The notes: generated from the sequence alone by a model not told the origin. Positions 40,579 through 50,116 are shown, numbered from the stretch's first letter. The stretch is 64,000 nucleotides of DNA from Arthrobacter sp. M2012083 (GCF_000281065.1 NZ_AKKK01000011.1:62001-126000); one strand, 5' to 3'. Numbers and translations are program-made.

Positions 40579-43500
40579 TTAGCCGGCGTTGTTGCTCTGT
40601 GTCGGCTCGTCAGCGCGGATCTTGCCACCGTGCTTCTTGTCCTTCTTGTCCTTCTTCGGGTCTTCCTCGTCCGGAACCACGACGGTTCCGCCCGGGTTGA
40701 CCAGGACGGTGACGAAGCTCGGCTCGCTGGTACCTGCGAAGGTCAGGCGACCAATGTAGGAGCCGGGTTCCAGGTTCTTCCAGTTCAGCGAGATCTGGCC
40801 CGTCTTGCCATTGGCGAGGCGGATTGGATTCGGCGTCACGGTCGCGTTGCCTTGGTTGGCGCCCAGGACGGCGGCATCAACAGTGGCCTTTGTGGGCTGG
40901 TTGTTGGGGCTCGCATAGAGGTTGGCGAAAACGTAGTAGTCGCCCGGCGCCGGGTTGGGAACGGACAAGGTTTCGCTTGCCGAGGCCGTCGCGGCCGGCA
41001 ACTGCTGACCGGACGGAGTGAGCACCAGCATGTCGAAGTCCGCGGCCTCGTTGGAAGAGATCACCGAGAACTTGGCAAGCGCACTGCCCTCACCAACTGT
41101 CACCTTCTTCACGTAGTTGGAAGCATTGGTCTCACCCGCGAACGGGCCGGGAACCAGCTCGACTGCCGAGGAATCTGCTTTGGAAAGACCATCAACGGTG
41201 ACGCCTACCGGCAGGTTGGTGCCTGAGGTGATGTTGATGGTGGCGGAGCCGTTAGGTCCCGTTCCCGTGAAAGCCAGGGCCTTGTCCGCGATGACGGACT
41301 GCGGCCGGACGGCGATCGGCGAGGTGACGGTCTTGTTGGCACCCTGCCAGTTCAGCGAACCCATGGCAAACTTGCCCAGGTCGGCGTTCTTGTTTTCGAA
41401 CTGGACCTTGAACGTCTTCTTCTCGCCGGGGGCACCGAATGTGAGCACGGACGGCGTGACCTTGACGTTGACGCCCGGCACATTGACCGATGCCCGGTAC
41501 GTGCCCGGGGTCAATGCGGTGAGGGTACGGGTGACCTCGATCTTGCCCGCGAGGTTGCCGAGCGCGAAAGAGGGAACGTTCATGTCGCGGGGTGCCGTGG
41601 TGCCCAGCCCCTCCATGCCCAGGTCCATGCCTGTGCCCTGGATGAACTTCAGGTAGTCCTCGGTTGTGGCGTCGTATACCAGGCCCGGTGAGAGGACCTT
41701 GGCCGGATCTACCTGCCCGGCGCCCGTGGCGAAGACATCCTTGTTGATGGCGCCGTTGGCCAGCTTGACCGGACCAGCGGTGGTCATCATGGCGGACTTC
41801 ACCGTGGCCGGGGACCACTGCGGGTTCTTGGACAGGATCAGGGCGCCGAACCCGGCAACGTGTGGAGACGCCATGGACGTTCCTGAGAGGAAGCCGAAGT
41901 TGTCTCCACCAGTTCCGATCGGTGAAACGCCGGCGAGGATAGCGACGCCGGGAGCGGACACGTCAGGCTTCAACAGGTCCGAGTCGGTAGCAAGAAGCGG
42001 ACCGCGCGAGGAGAATCCTGCGATCTGCGGCTGTGCTTCAGCGGGCAGGCCGGTGGTGTCGCGATTCAGGAGGGACACGGTGATGGCCGGGTTGGCCGTG
42101 ACCTTGTCCTTGATGGTCTGAGTGGCGGGCGGGTTCACGTGGACGGTGGGGATGACGTGCTTGTCGGTGTCCAGGGACGAATCGGTCAGGTTCACCAGGA
42201 TCATGCCGACGCCACCGCCGCGAAGGACCTCAGCGCTCTTGGCGGTACGGTCGACAACACCACGGTCGCAAACAACGACCTTGCCGGCTACCTTGGCCGG
42301 GTCCAGGGAGCCGGGAGCACAGAGCGCAGCGTTGCCTTCACCGCTTGCAGCGTTGGTGGAAAGCACGACGCCGGCCCCGCTCACCTCGCGGTTCATGATG
42401 CTCGCTCCGCGGAACTTGCTGCCATCGGAGAACTCAACAGTGCCCTGAAGCTCCTGCGAGAAGGACGTCGCGGCAACCGTGGTCAGCCAGGGTGCTCCGT
42501 GGTTGACGGTGCTGGCGGTCGGTCCGGAGTTGCCTGCCGAGGTTGCCACGAAGATGCCTGCGGAAGCTGCCGACAGGAAGGCCAGCGAGACGGGATCGGT
42601 GGTGGACGTGGTTGAACCGGAGATGGAGTAGTTCAGCACATCCACACCGTCCAGAATGGCCTGCTCGATCGCGTCCACAGACGCGGAGCCGTAGCAACCA
42701 CCCGTGGCTGGGTCTGTGTCCTCCCAGCAGACTTTGTAGACGGCGAGCTTGGCGGCGGGTGCGATGCCGCTGGTGATTCCGAAGCTGCGGCCGTCCACTA
42801 CGGCGTCAACGTTGGCGTTGCCCGCTGCTGTGCTGGCTGTATGGGTGCCGTGGCTGTCCACGTCGACGGGAGAAATGACTTCTTCCGGAGCGCGGTTTTC
42901 CGGCGGAACAGTCTCCAGGAAGGCGTCAGCGAAGTAGTGGGTGCTGAGAACCTTGGAGTTGCAGGCACTGCCGTCGTAGTCGGCACCCGTGTCGGTACCT
43001 GGCTGGCATTCACCAACGAAAGTATCGCCGTCGGCCTTCAGCATGGCGATCTTGCCGTCAGCAGTGCGGTACGGAACGCCTACCTGGGCGTTGCCCACCA
43101 ACGGGCCAACAGGCTCACCGGAGAAGAACGGGTTGGACGGGGTGTAGCCGGTGTCGATCACGCCAACAACGGTGCCCTTGCCGGCGTTGTCCAGTCCGCC
43201 GTACTGGGTAGCCCAGGTTCCGTTGGGGCCGCTGAGCTTGAGGAAGTCGGTGGTGGAGTAGTCCGGGGCGTACTGCGTGTCCGGTGCCACCATGAGGACC
43301 TTGGGGTCCTTGGCAAGGTTGATCGCCTGGTCAGCTGTCAGGTTGGCACTGAAGCCGTTGACGGCGGTGGTGAAGTCACGCTCGATGGTGACGTTTTCCT
43401 GCTGGGCAATCTCCTGCTGCCGGCCCTGCAGGTGCTGCTGGTATTCCTTCACCTCGGCGCTGTCGGCGTCGAGCTTCTTGCCTTCTTCCGGCTTGGTGGG

Positions 43501-43767
43501 AGCAAGCCCGGCCGTGCCGCCGTCGTACGTCGCTGCAGGCTTTTCGGCCAGGACCACCATGTATCGGCCGTCCTTGTAGGCGCTGGGGTCAAGGTTCTTC
43601 TTGGCCACGCCTGCAACGTTCCCTGGCGTCTCCGGGGCGGGAGCGGCCTGGGCCGGCATCGCCATCGACGAGAGCAGCAACGGCAGGCCAACGGCAAGCA
43701 CCGCAGCCTTTCGAAGTCCCCCGCTTCTGACGAAGCTCTTTCCTTGTGATTTCACGAGTGGTTGCAC
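40579..43767 (-). CDS. Large secreted subtilisin-family (S8) serine protease
   Basis: A 1062-residue precursor: Sec signal peptide (AVLAVGLPLLLSSMAMPAQA, cleavage near residue 41), an I9 propeptide domain (about 65-168; YMVVLAEKPAA...), and the S8 domain with Asp205 in VVGVIDTGYTP, His306 in VDSHGTHTASTAAG and Ser631 in FLSGTSMASPHVAG. A PA domain is inserted between His and Ser (about 450-560). Downstream come Fn3-like/beta-sandwich domains of the plant-type subtilase architecture, and the C-terminus is a Lys-rich tail (DEEDPKKDKKDKKHGGKIRA) with no LPXTG. The gene starts at GTG 43767, though GTG 43755 is also possible. Two SSI-like inhibitor genes lie just beyond its 3' end. Confidence 0.93.
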   Translation of the reverse strand: MQPLVKSQGKSFVRSGGLRKAAVLAVGLPLLLSSMAMPAQAAPAPETPGNVAGVAKKNLDPSAYKDGRYMVVLAEKPAATYDGGTAGLAPTKPEEGKKLDADSAEVKEYQQHLQGRQQEIAQQENVTIERDFTTAVNGFSANLTADQAINLAKDPKVLMVAPDTQYAPDYSTTDFLKLSGPNGTWATQYGGLDNAGKGTVVGVIDTGYTPSNPFFSGEPVGPLVGNAQVGVPYRTADGKIAMLKADGDTFVGECQPGTDTGADYDGSACNSKVLSTHYFADAFLETVPPENRAPEEVISPVDVDSHGTHTASTAAGNANVDAVVDGRSFGITSGIAPAAKLAVYKVCWEDTDPATGGCYGSASVDAIEQAILDGVDVLNYSISGSTTSTTDPVSLAFLSAASAGIFVATSAGNSGPTASTVNHGAPWLTTVAATSFSQELQGTVEFSDGSKFRGASIMNREVSGAGVVLSTNAASGEGNAALCAPGSLDPAKVAGKVVVCDRGVVDRTAKSAEVLRGGGVGMILVNLTDSSLDTDKHVIPTVHVNPPATQTIKDKVTANPAITVSLLNRDTTGLPAEAQPQIAGFSSRGPLLATDSDLLKPDVSAPGVAILAGVSPIGTGGDNFGFLSGTSMASPHVAGFGALILSKNPQWSPATVKSAMMTTAGPVKLANGAINKDVFATGAGQVDPAKVLSPGLVYDATTEDYLKFIQGTGMDLGMEGLGTTAPRDMNVPSFALGNLAGKIEVTRTLTALTPGTYRASVNVPGVNVKVTPSVLTFGAPGEKKTFKVQFENKNADLGKFAMGSLNWQGANKTVTSPIAVRPQSVIADKALAFTGTGPNGSATINITSGTNLPVGVTVDGLSKADSSAVELVPGPFAGETNASNYVKKVTVGEGSALAKFSVISSNEAADFDMLVLTPSGQQLPAATASASETLSVPNPAPGDYYVFANLYASPNNQPTKATVDAAVLGANQGNATVTPNPIRLANGKTGQISLNWKNLEPGSYIGRLTFAGTSEPSFVTVLVNPGGTVVVPDEEDPKKDKKDKKHGGKIRADEPTQSNNAG

Positions 43768-44029
43768 CTTTCACTGAGGGAGGACCGGGCTCCATCGCCC
43801 ATGCCCTGTCAACTTTTAGTTGGTTGAACCTTTGACAGTTCTTGTCAAAGCCGCGCAACCAGCCGAGTCACAGAGTACCTAGTGAGAGCCAAATATGACA
43901 TACAGCACATTTCAAGTTTTTTGTCTTGTCATAGAGCCGGTGATTCCTCACGAAATGACAAACGACGGACCGCAGGAAATGTCCTGCGGTCCGTCGCATA
44001 ATTTCGCAGCATATTGCGGACAAAAGGTG

Positions 44030-46972
44030 CTAGCCCTTGGGCGTCACGTGCAGTCGGTCAAAGGATACCTGCAACCCGTCCTTATCCAGGACCACCACGT
44101 CATCCCGGCCATTCTTCACGTCCGAGGGGAGAATGAACTCAACGGTGGCATCCGTGCCGGGAAAGGTCCACCCAACGCGGTACCCCGTCTTGTTCAAATA
44201 CACGTAGTACCAGTTCCCATAGTCCAGGCCCTTGAGCTCTACCCTCTGGCCTGTGCTGTACTTATCCGCCGTGCCAAGGTCAGTGGGCGGTGTGCCCAAC
44301 TCCTGGACGGTCAGCACAGGCTCAAAGTCCGGCCGTTCGGGCTGGACCGTGAGCACCAGCGGGTCAGCTTCGGCAGCAGCGGCAACGTCCCGGTCACCAT
44401 TGCTTGCACTTGCCTCAAACGAAAGCGCGCCCAAGCTGCCTGCAGCAACATCCCCGGCAGTCAGGACGTGCTGCCGCGTGGAAGTCACAGTGGCTCCGAC
44501 GGCAAAAGTGGCTTCGGAAATACCGGCCTCCGGCGCCTCCAACCCGGTCACTGCCACGTTGCCGGCGTTTCCCACGGTGTAGGTGTAGATGACGGGATCT
44601 CCGGCACTGGCGAAGCGGTCGCCGTCGGCGTCTTCCCACACTGCCGAGACGGTCGCCTCAAGCTTCGGTTCACGGACCTTAAGATCTACTTCGCCGCCGT
44701 CCACGGCCATGTTGTTGGTGCTTTGACCCGCCGCGCTGACTTCCCACGTGGTCTTCGGATTGAAGAATCCCTGCTCAGCTTCTTCAGCGGTGACAGTGTG
44801 GCGCGGAGTGGAGCACTGGTAGCTCTGACCGACCGGCAGGACGCTGTAGCGGCAATTGCCTGGCCCTTCCGGAAGGAACGGACTGAAGTTGCCAGCCGTC
44901 GGGACTACCTTTTCCACCAGCGGGCTCGTGTTCTTGACGGTGAAGGTGTACGGGACCAGGTCGCCTGCCGCGTACGGCTGGGTGGCGAGGTCACGCCCGA
45001 CGTCGGCGCGCGCCCCGCTGATGTCGGCCGTCAGGAGACCGTCGCGCAAAGCGACCGCGGCGCCAATGAACGGCACAGTCACGGTGAGCGACGGCGTCGA
45101 ACTTGCCGTGATGCTGAAGCTCGCCTCCGGCACGAAATAGCCGCGCTGGACGTCGGCCGCGGTGATCACATGCTTGGCGGTGGTGCAGTTGTAACTGGCG
45201 CCGGCGGCCAGATTGTTGAACCTGCAATTGGGGGCCGACGGTGGCAGGAAGCCTGAGTCGAACGTCCCGGAAACAGGCACCACATTGGCAGTGACGTTGG
45301 CAGTGCTCTTGACGTTCAACGAATAGCTGAGGACCTCACCCGCTTGGTAGGGGTTTGCAACGACGTCCCGGGCTGGAGCCGTTCCCGTGATGGTGAGCCC
45401 CACCCGCGGAGGGGCCGGCACAGTGGCGGTGAAGGCGGACTGCGAAACCTTGCCAGCCGTCGTCGTGAATGCTGCGTTAAGGTTCTGCGGACCGCTGGCG
45501 TTTGCTGGCGCGGTCAGGGCAACGTTGACCGTGGCCGAGGCGCCGGGGGCGACGTCGGGAACAGGTACCGTGGTGGCCGACCAGCCAGTGGGCGTGTAAA
45601 TAGTGGCATTCGCCCCGGACAGGACGCCGGCTTCCTGATTGGTGACGGTCACGGGCACCTGCTGTGTAGCGCCCGGGGCAGTGGTGACAGCCGGGACCGA
45701 GAGCGGGGCGCAGACGTAGTTCAGCCAGGCGTCATCGAACTTTGCGAACGGCATATTGTCTGTGTAATTGCCCTCATAGAGCACGCCAAATGTGTCGGCT
45801 TCCAGGCGGGTCACCGTGGAGTACGCGGAGAAGCCGGAACGGATGGTGCGGACGCCTGGCCACGTGGCGCCGTCGTCGCAGGAGACGCGGGCCGAGACAT
45901 TTTCGCGGCCGGTCTTGGAGTTGGCGTTGGTGAAAATGAGCTTCTTGGCGTCAGCTGAGCCCTGCTCCGCATCCGGGAACATGCGTGCGATGGCACCGTT
46001 GTTGGCGGGGTCCGGAAGCTCTGTGTCTTGAGTGACCGGACCGTAAGTAGCTCCGCCGTCCGTTGAGATGGCCACTTTTCGGTAGCCCTGGTTGGCGTTG
46101 TCCCGCGAATTGAGGAGTACCCGGCCGTCGGAAAGTTCTACCGTCTTGTTCTCGTCCATCCGGTCCCCGACGTTGGCGCCCTTGTGCCAAGTGGCGCCGT
46201 GGTCGTCGGAATAGACGCTGTAGGCCTGGATCTTGTTGGTGCCATCCGCCTGCCGGACGTCCCCGGCATACTGCTGGATCAGGCGGCCCTTGTACGGGCC
46301 GTATTTGAGCTGGATTCCCTCGCCGGAGGACGCGAAGTTGGAACGGACATCGCCGGCCATGGGGCTTGCCTTACTGGTTCCGGGCTTGGTGACATTGGTG
46401 ATGAGGCGTGGTTGGCTCCATGTAGCGCCGGCATCCGACGACTCAATGACGGCCGAGGAAATCACTGTCCGGTCGGCGTCGTTGTTGCCGAACTGGCTAC
46501 CGCCGAAGCCTTGGTCCTTGGAGTACACAAAGAAGGCAAAAACTTTGCCGGCCTCGGCATCGTAAATGTAGGAGGGGTCGCTGTACCCGTACTTGGGTCC
46601 GCTGGCATCGCCCACGTGGCCGGCGGCAATGACCGAGACGGGCCCCCACGTCCGGCCGCCGTCGGTGCTGCGACGCTGCACGATCGAGTTGGGGTTGGGC
46701 GCGTCCGCCGCTGAATCCGGACGTCCGTCCCACGCAGCGAGCACCACGTTGTTGCCCGGATAGGTCAGAGCTGGGATGCGGTAGAAGAAGTTCGCGGCAG
46801 TGCGGTCGGCGCCGATGTTGGCCTCAGTAAAAGTGCCTGGCGCAATTGCCGGGTTGTTGGGTGGAAAGGGTGCGGCGGTTGCCGGAAGCCCGGGACCTGC
46901 CAGGAGGCCCAGGCTCAATGCGCCGGCGGCTGCGACGCGGGCGAGCAATGGCACAGGGGGTGTGGATTTCAA
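44030..46972 (-). CDS. Secreted exo-alpha-sialidase (GH33) with CARDB-like repeats
   Basis: A 980-residue precursor starting at TTG 46972, eight bases after AAAGGA; a longer in-frame start is at 47017. Signal peptide VAAAGALSLGLLAGPGLPAT. The GH33 propeller (about 30-420) has the arginine motif NFFYRIPALTYPGNN and Asp boxes RSTDGGRTWG, SSDAGATWS, YSDDHGATWH, STDGGATYG and CDDGATWPG, plus the Tyr/Glu region SFGVLYEGNY-like TFGVLYEGNYTDN. Then a NEW3-type domain (about 425-520) and three CARDB/DUF11-like repeats (about 525-860), each with a GDxxPY- or GExLSY-type entry, and a final beta domain. It cleaves terminal sialic acids outside the cell. No sialic acid uptake or catabolic genes lie nearby in this window. 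Confidence 0.92.
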   Translation of the reverse strand: MKSTPPVPLLARVAAAGALSLGLLAGPGLPATAAPFPPNNPAIAPGTFTEANIGADRTAANFFYRIPALTYPGNNVVLAAWDGRPDSAADAPNPNSIVQRRSTDGGRTWGPVSVIAAGHVGDASGPKYGYSDPSYIYDAEAGKVFAFFVYSKDQGFGGSQFGNNDADRTVISSAVIESSDAGATWSQPRLITNVTKPGTSKASPMAGDVRSNFASSGEGIQLKYGPYKGRLIQQYAGDVRQADGTNKIQAYSVYSDDHGATWHKGANVGDRMDENKTVELSDGRVLLNSRDNANQGYRKVAISTDGGATYGPVTQDTELPDPANNGAIARMFPDAEQGSADAKKLIFTNANSKTGRENVSARVSCDDGATWPGVRTIRSGFSAYSTVTRLEADTFGVLYEGNYTDNMPFAKFDDAWLNYVCAPLSVPAVTTAPGATQQVPVTVTNQEAGVLSGANATIYTPTGWSATTVPVPDVAPGASATVNVALTAPANASGPQNLNAAFTTTAGKVSQSAFTATVPAPPRVGLTITGTAPARDVVANPYQAGEVLSYSLNVKSTANVTANVVPVSGTFDSGFLPPSAPNCRFNNLAAGASYNCTTAKHVITAADVQRGYFVPEASFSITASSTPSLTVTVPFIGAAVALRDGLLTADISGARADVGRDLATQPYAAGDLVPYTFTVKNTSPLVEKVVPTAGNFSPFLPEGPGNCRYSVLPVGQSYQCSTPRHTVTAEEAEQGFFNPKTTWEVSAAGQSTNNMAVDGGEVDLKVREPKLEATVSAVWEDADGDRFASAGDPVIYTYTVGNAGNVAVTGLEAPEAGISEATFAVGATVTSTRQHVLTAGDVAAGSLGALSFEASASNGDRDVAAAAEADPLVLTVQPERPDFEPVLTVQELGTPPTDLGTADKYSTGQRVELKGLDYGNWYYVYLNKTGYRVGWTFPGTDATVEFILPSDVKNGRDDVVVLDKDGLQVSFDRLHVTPKG

Positions 46973-47066
46973 ATCCAGTGTCCTTTCGAATCGGCTCCGA
47001 GTCGGCACCTCCCCCATATTTGGCTCCGGGATTGGTAGAGGTGCGATCTCGAGTGGGCGTTCATGT

Positions 47067-47079
47067 CACGTGATACGTG
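47067..47079. promoter_or_regulatory. Inverted repeat upstream of the sialidase gene
   Basis: CACGTGATACGTG has arms CACGT/ACGTG around GAT, 95 bases upstream of the sialidase start and 135 bases before the dehydrogenase start. A further CACGT occurs at 47081-47085. Candidate regulator site shared by the divergent genes; no regulator gene is adjacent. Confidence 0.4.
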
Positions 47080-47213
47080 CCACGTCGAACGTCCTACAAC
47101 CATAAGGTGCTCGGCGTCACATTGCTAGGTATAAAAGCTATTAGCCTTCAAGGACCTGCAAAGCGGTAGCGTCGTGTGCGTACCGCCAAGACACTTCAAG
47201 CAACGGAGCCGCT

Positions 47214-48152
47214 GTGAAAATCCTTGTCCCCGACACCATCAAGTTGGACCTCTCCGCACTGGAGGACGAGGTCTTCGTGTATCAAGTGGACAAGCCCGTT
47301 CCCAGCGAGCACCGCGACGCGGAAGTCCTGGTGGTTTGGCGGAACACCTCGGACAACCTGGCCGATGCCGCCAAGGAAATGCGCCAACTGAGGCTGGTCC
47401 AGACGCTCGCCGCTGGTCCGGATTCTGTGCTGGCAGCAGGCTTCGGGAATAAGGTAGCCGTCACTTCCGGCCGCTCCCTTCACGATGGCCCCGTGGCCGA
47501 ACATGCTCTGGCCCTGATTTTGGCTGCAGTTCGCCGCATGGACCAGTTGATGGAGTCCCAGAAGGGCTCCACCTGGAACCAGCCATACAACGCCGCCCAG
47601 TCCGCACCCGACACGGAGCAGCTCTACACGCTCGACGGCGCCAACGTCACCGTTTGGGGCTTCGGTTCCATCGCGGGGACGCTGGCTCCCCTCCTGGCCG
47701 CTTTGGGCGCGAACGTCACCGGCGTCGCCAGTTCCAAAGGTGAGCGATACGGTTTTCCCGTGGTGGCGGACGACGAATTCCCGGAAGTCCTGCGCACCAC
47801 CGATGTCCTGGTCTCGATCCTGCCGGCTACCCCGGAAACCGCGGATGCCCTGAACGAAGACGTCCTGCGGGCCCTACCGAACACGGCCATCTTTGTAAAC
47901 GTCGGCCGCGGCGCAACGGTGGACGAAGACGCCCTGCTTGCAGCGTTGCAGGAAGGCCGGCTGCGCGTCGCCGCCCTCGACGTCACCAAGGAAGAACCGC
48001 TGCCCGTCGACTCCAAATTGTGGAGCGCACCGAACCTGATCATCACCCCGCACGTGGCCGGCAACCGCCCTAAGGGCGCCGCCAAGCTCGTGCTGGCAAA
48101 CATCACGGCACTCAAGGAAGGGTCAGCACTGGCTAATCAGGTTGCGGGCTAA
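47214..48152 (+). CDS. D-2-hydroxyacid dehydrogenase family protein
   Basis: A 312-residue NAD-dependent enzyme of the D-isomer 2-hydroxyacid dehydrogenase family. NAD-binding fingerprint TVWGFGSIAGTLAPLLAALG (about 142-161), catalytic Arg in VNVGRGATVDEDALL (about 222), Glu in ALDVTKEEPLPVDSKLW and His in ITPHVAGNRP. The Gly-x-Gly motif is GFGSIA. It could act on hydroxypyruvate/glyoxylate or another 2-oxo acid; the substrate is not readable. Start GTG 47214. Monocistronic as far as seen; divergent from the sialidase. Confidence 0.9.
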   Translation: MKILVPDTIKLDLSALEDEVFVYQVDKPVPSEHRDAEVLVVWRNTSDNLADAAKEMRQLRLVQTLAAGPDSVLAAGFGNKVAVTSGRSLHDGPVAEHALALILAAVRRMDQLMESQKGSTWNQPYNAAQSAPDTEQLYTLDGANVTVWGFGSIAGTLAPLLAALGANVTGVASSKGERYGFPVVADDEFPEVLRTTDVLVSILPATPETADALNEDVLRALPNTAIFVNVGRGATVDEDALLAALQEGRLRVAALDVTKEEPLPVDSKLWSAPNLIITPHVAGNRPKGAAKLVLANITALKEGSALANQVAG

Positions 48153-48280
48153 CGACTGGCAATCAAATCGATATTTTCATTGCCTCCAAATAGTAAGCAT
48201 GCTTATGGTAAGTGGGTCCGGGGTGGCCAGCAGAGGGTTTCCATCCCAAACACGCAGCATGAACAACGTGAGGAATCGCA

Positions 48281-49225
48281 ATGTACCTGCACACCCAACT
48301 TCTCATCAACGAAATCGCCGCTGACGAGCCCGATCCCGCCGCAGCAAACGCCCTCCAGGAAGGCCTCGGCGGACAATTCGGTGAGATGCGCACCATGATG
48401 CAATACCTGTTCCAGAGTATGAACTTCCGCGGCGACCCGGCTTCCAAGCCCTACAAGGACCTCCTTCAGGGCATCGGAACCGAAGAAATCAGCCACGTGG
48501 AACTTATTGGAACCACCATTTCCCAGCTCCTTGACGGCTCACCGCGCTACCAAGGCAAGAAGACCGACCCCGTGGACGAGCCAGGAGCAAAAGGGGCCAC
48601 TCCCCTGAACATCGCCTTGGACCACAGCAACATCCACCACTATCTGGTGGGCGCACAGGGTGCGCTGCCGGTGGATGCCGCGGGCAACCCGTGGAGTGGT
48701 TCCTACGTCTACAACAGCGGCAATCTGGTCCTGGACCTGCTGTACAACCTGATGCTCGAATCCACAGGCCGGCTCCAGAAGTGCCGCATTTACGAAATGA
48801 CGGAGAACAAGACAGCCCGCTCCACCATCGCGTACCTGATCGTGCGGGACCAGGCCCACGAGAATGCCTATGCCAAAGCGCTGGAAAGCCTGGGCGTGAA
48901 CTGGGGCAAGGTACTTCCCATCCCGAAGACCAACGCTGAGCAGTTCCCGGAAGTCAAGAAGCTTTTGGACAAGGGTCTGCAGAGCATCCAGTACACCTTC
49001 AGCGCGGACAACCTCAGCGAAGCCGGCAAGCTCTTCCGTGGAGCTTCACCGTCCAACGATGGCACCGAGCTAACCACCGACGTCATGCCTGACGGATACC
49101 CGATCACCATTTCTCCGGAACGCAAGGAAGAATTCGCGCCGGGACTGGACCCGGAGCTCCTGGCCCTGATCCAGGCTGTGGCCGAGCAGGAATTGCAGGA
49201 CGCGAACAACCCCAAGGGCGGCTAG
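48281..49225 (+). CDS. Manganese catalase
   Basis: A 314-residue non-heme catalase that dismutates hydrogen peroxide with a dimanganese centre. Helix-bundle metal ligands are visible: GGQFGEMRTMMQYLFQSMNF (Glu), GTEEISHVELIGTTISQLL (Glu, His), LESTGRLQKCRIYEMTENK (Glu) and IVRDQAHENAYAKALESLG (His, Glu). Length matches the family. ATG 48281 follows the weak GTGAGGAATCGCA leader. A strong terminator follows. With the glutathione peroxidase and the OhrR regulator it adds to peroxide defence in this region. Confidence 0.95.
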   Translation: MYLHTQLLINEIAADEPDPAAANALQEGLGGQFGEMRTMMQYLFQSMNFRGDPASKPYKDLLQGIGTEEISHVELIGTTISQLLDGSPRYQGKKTDPVDEPGAKGATPLNIALDHSNIHHYLVGAQGALPVDAAGNPWSGSYVYNSGNLVLDLLYNLMLESTGRLQKCRIYEMTENKTARSTIAYLIVRDQAHENAYAKALESLGVNWGKVLPIPKTNAEQFPEVKKLLDKGLQSIQYTFSADNLSEAGKLFRGASPSNDGTELTTDVMPDGYPITISPERKEEFAPGLDPELLALIQAVAEQELQDANNPKGG

Positions 49226-49244
49226 CACAGCGCTAAGCGCAATA

Positions 49245-49284
49245 AAAAGCGGGCCTGGCCTCCATGGAGGTCAGGCCCGCTTTT
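49245..49284. terminator. Intrinsic terminator after Mn-catalase
   Basis: 19-bp arms AAAAGCGGGCCTGGCCTCC (49245-49263) and 49266-49284 pair with one G.T, followed by TTTT on the plus strand and A-run on the other side. Bidirectional; also serves the minus-strand DUF1540 gene. Confidence 0.9.
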
Positions 49285-49294
49285 GCGGGAACGA

Positions 49295-49585
49295 TCAGGC
49301 GTGCTCGTACGTCAGGCAATCGGCGGCTTCGCGGCCGGGTCCAACCTTGACGTCGTGTGCCTCGCACATGAGGTTGTTGTTGTGGACGCACTCGGAGCGC
49401 TGGCAGGCACCTACGTGGGCGAGGACCTTGGGAAGGCCGCCCATGGCATTGGTGTCAATGAACGTTGCGCAGGAAGCGTGGTCCTGGCTGCCACCGATGG
49501 TGATTCCGAATGCGGTGCAACCGTTGTGGTTGAATCCGCACGTGCCAACGCTACAGGCGGATACTTCGGCAATGTGTTCGGTCAT
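49295..49585 (-). CDS. Cysteine-rich protein with two DUF1540-like units
   Basis: A 96-residue protein with 11 cysteines by count, arranged as two similar halves: first half SACSVGTCGFNHNGCTAFGI with ASCATF, second half GACQRSECVHNNNLMCEAHD with ADCLTY. The CxxxxCxxNxxxxCxAxxxxI...C pattern is that of DUF1540, a presumed small metal-binding domain. ATG 49585 follows AGGAGG at a 4-nt spacing; longer in-frame starts are rejected for that reason. Cytoplasmic, no signal peptide. Function unknown. Confidence 0.85.
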   Translation of the reverse strand: MTEHIAEVSACSVGTCGFNHNGCTAFGITIGGSQDHASCATFIDTNAMGGLPKVLAHVGACQRSECVHNNNLMCEAHDVKVGPGREAADCLTYEHA

Positions 49586-49744
49586 TGTTCCTCCTGGTTT
49601 GGATTCTGAAAGGTACTGGGGCTGAACCCCGGTGTCCTTCCAAACTACGCCGGAATCACAACATTTAACCGCTTTGAATAGCGCATTTGTATGTGCCCTA
49701 ATCCGCGCCATTCCGCCGAATATCGGCCCTTCGGCGGTTAGGTC

Positions 49745-49930
49745 CTACTTACTTGGAGTGCGTAGGGCGTCACTGATCCTGGCCCGCGTTTCCTTGTCCA
49801 AAGGCGCGGTGACACGATGCTCCCGCGCGGCCCGGTCCGCCATGATTTTCTGGATGACCATCCGGCCCAGACCTGCAAAAACGGCTGCGGCCACTACGCC
49901 CAGCACCATCGATTTCGGTTTCTCAGCCAT
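49745..49930 (-). CDS. Small single-TM conserved hypothetical protein
   Basis: A 61-residue protein: MAEKPKS, one hydrophobic segment (MVLGVVAAAVFAGLGRMVIQ), then a charged cytoplasmic tail (KIMADRAAREHRVTAPLDKE). Too short to classify; lies alone upstream of the pur operon on the opposite strand. Confidence 0.65.
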   Translation of the reverse strand: MAEKPKSMVLGVVAAAVFAGLGRMVIQKIMADRAAREHRVTAPLDKETRARISDALRTPSK

Positions 49931-50100
49931 GCCGCAATCTTAGTGACGGCGAACTACCGCGGCCAGCGATTTCTGCCATCACGGCGGGGTGCCCTCGCGC
50001 AATCCGGCTGAATAGGGTATGTGCCTTGATCCCGGTAGAATAGGTGTGCAAGCTCGCGGAGCGCCCCCCATGCCGTTCAAACATTGCAGTTCACAACGTG

Positions 50101-50116
50101 TTTAGCCCTGTGCTAA
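50101..50116. promoter_or_regulatory. Small hairpin in the purS leader
   Basis: TTTAGC (50101-50106) and GCTAAA (50112-50117 by pairing) form a 6-bp stem over CCTGT about 95 bases before purS. The ~170-base leader from a TAGAAT-like -10 at 50036-50041 may carry regulatory structure; no known riboswitch signature is seen. Confidence 0.3.
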
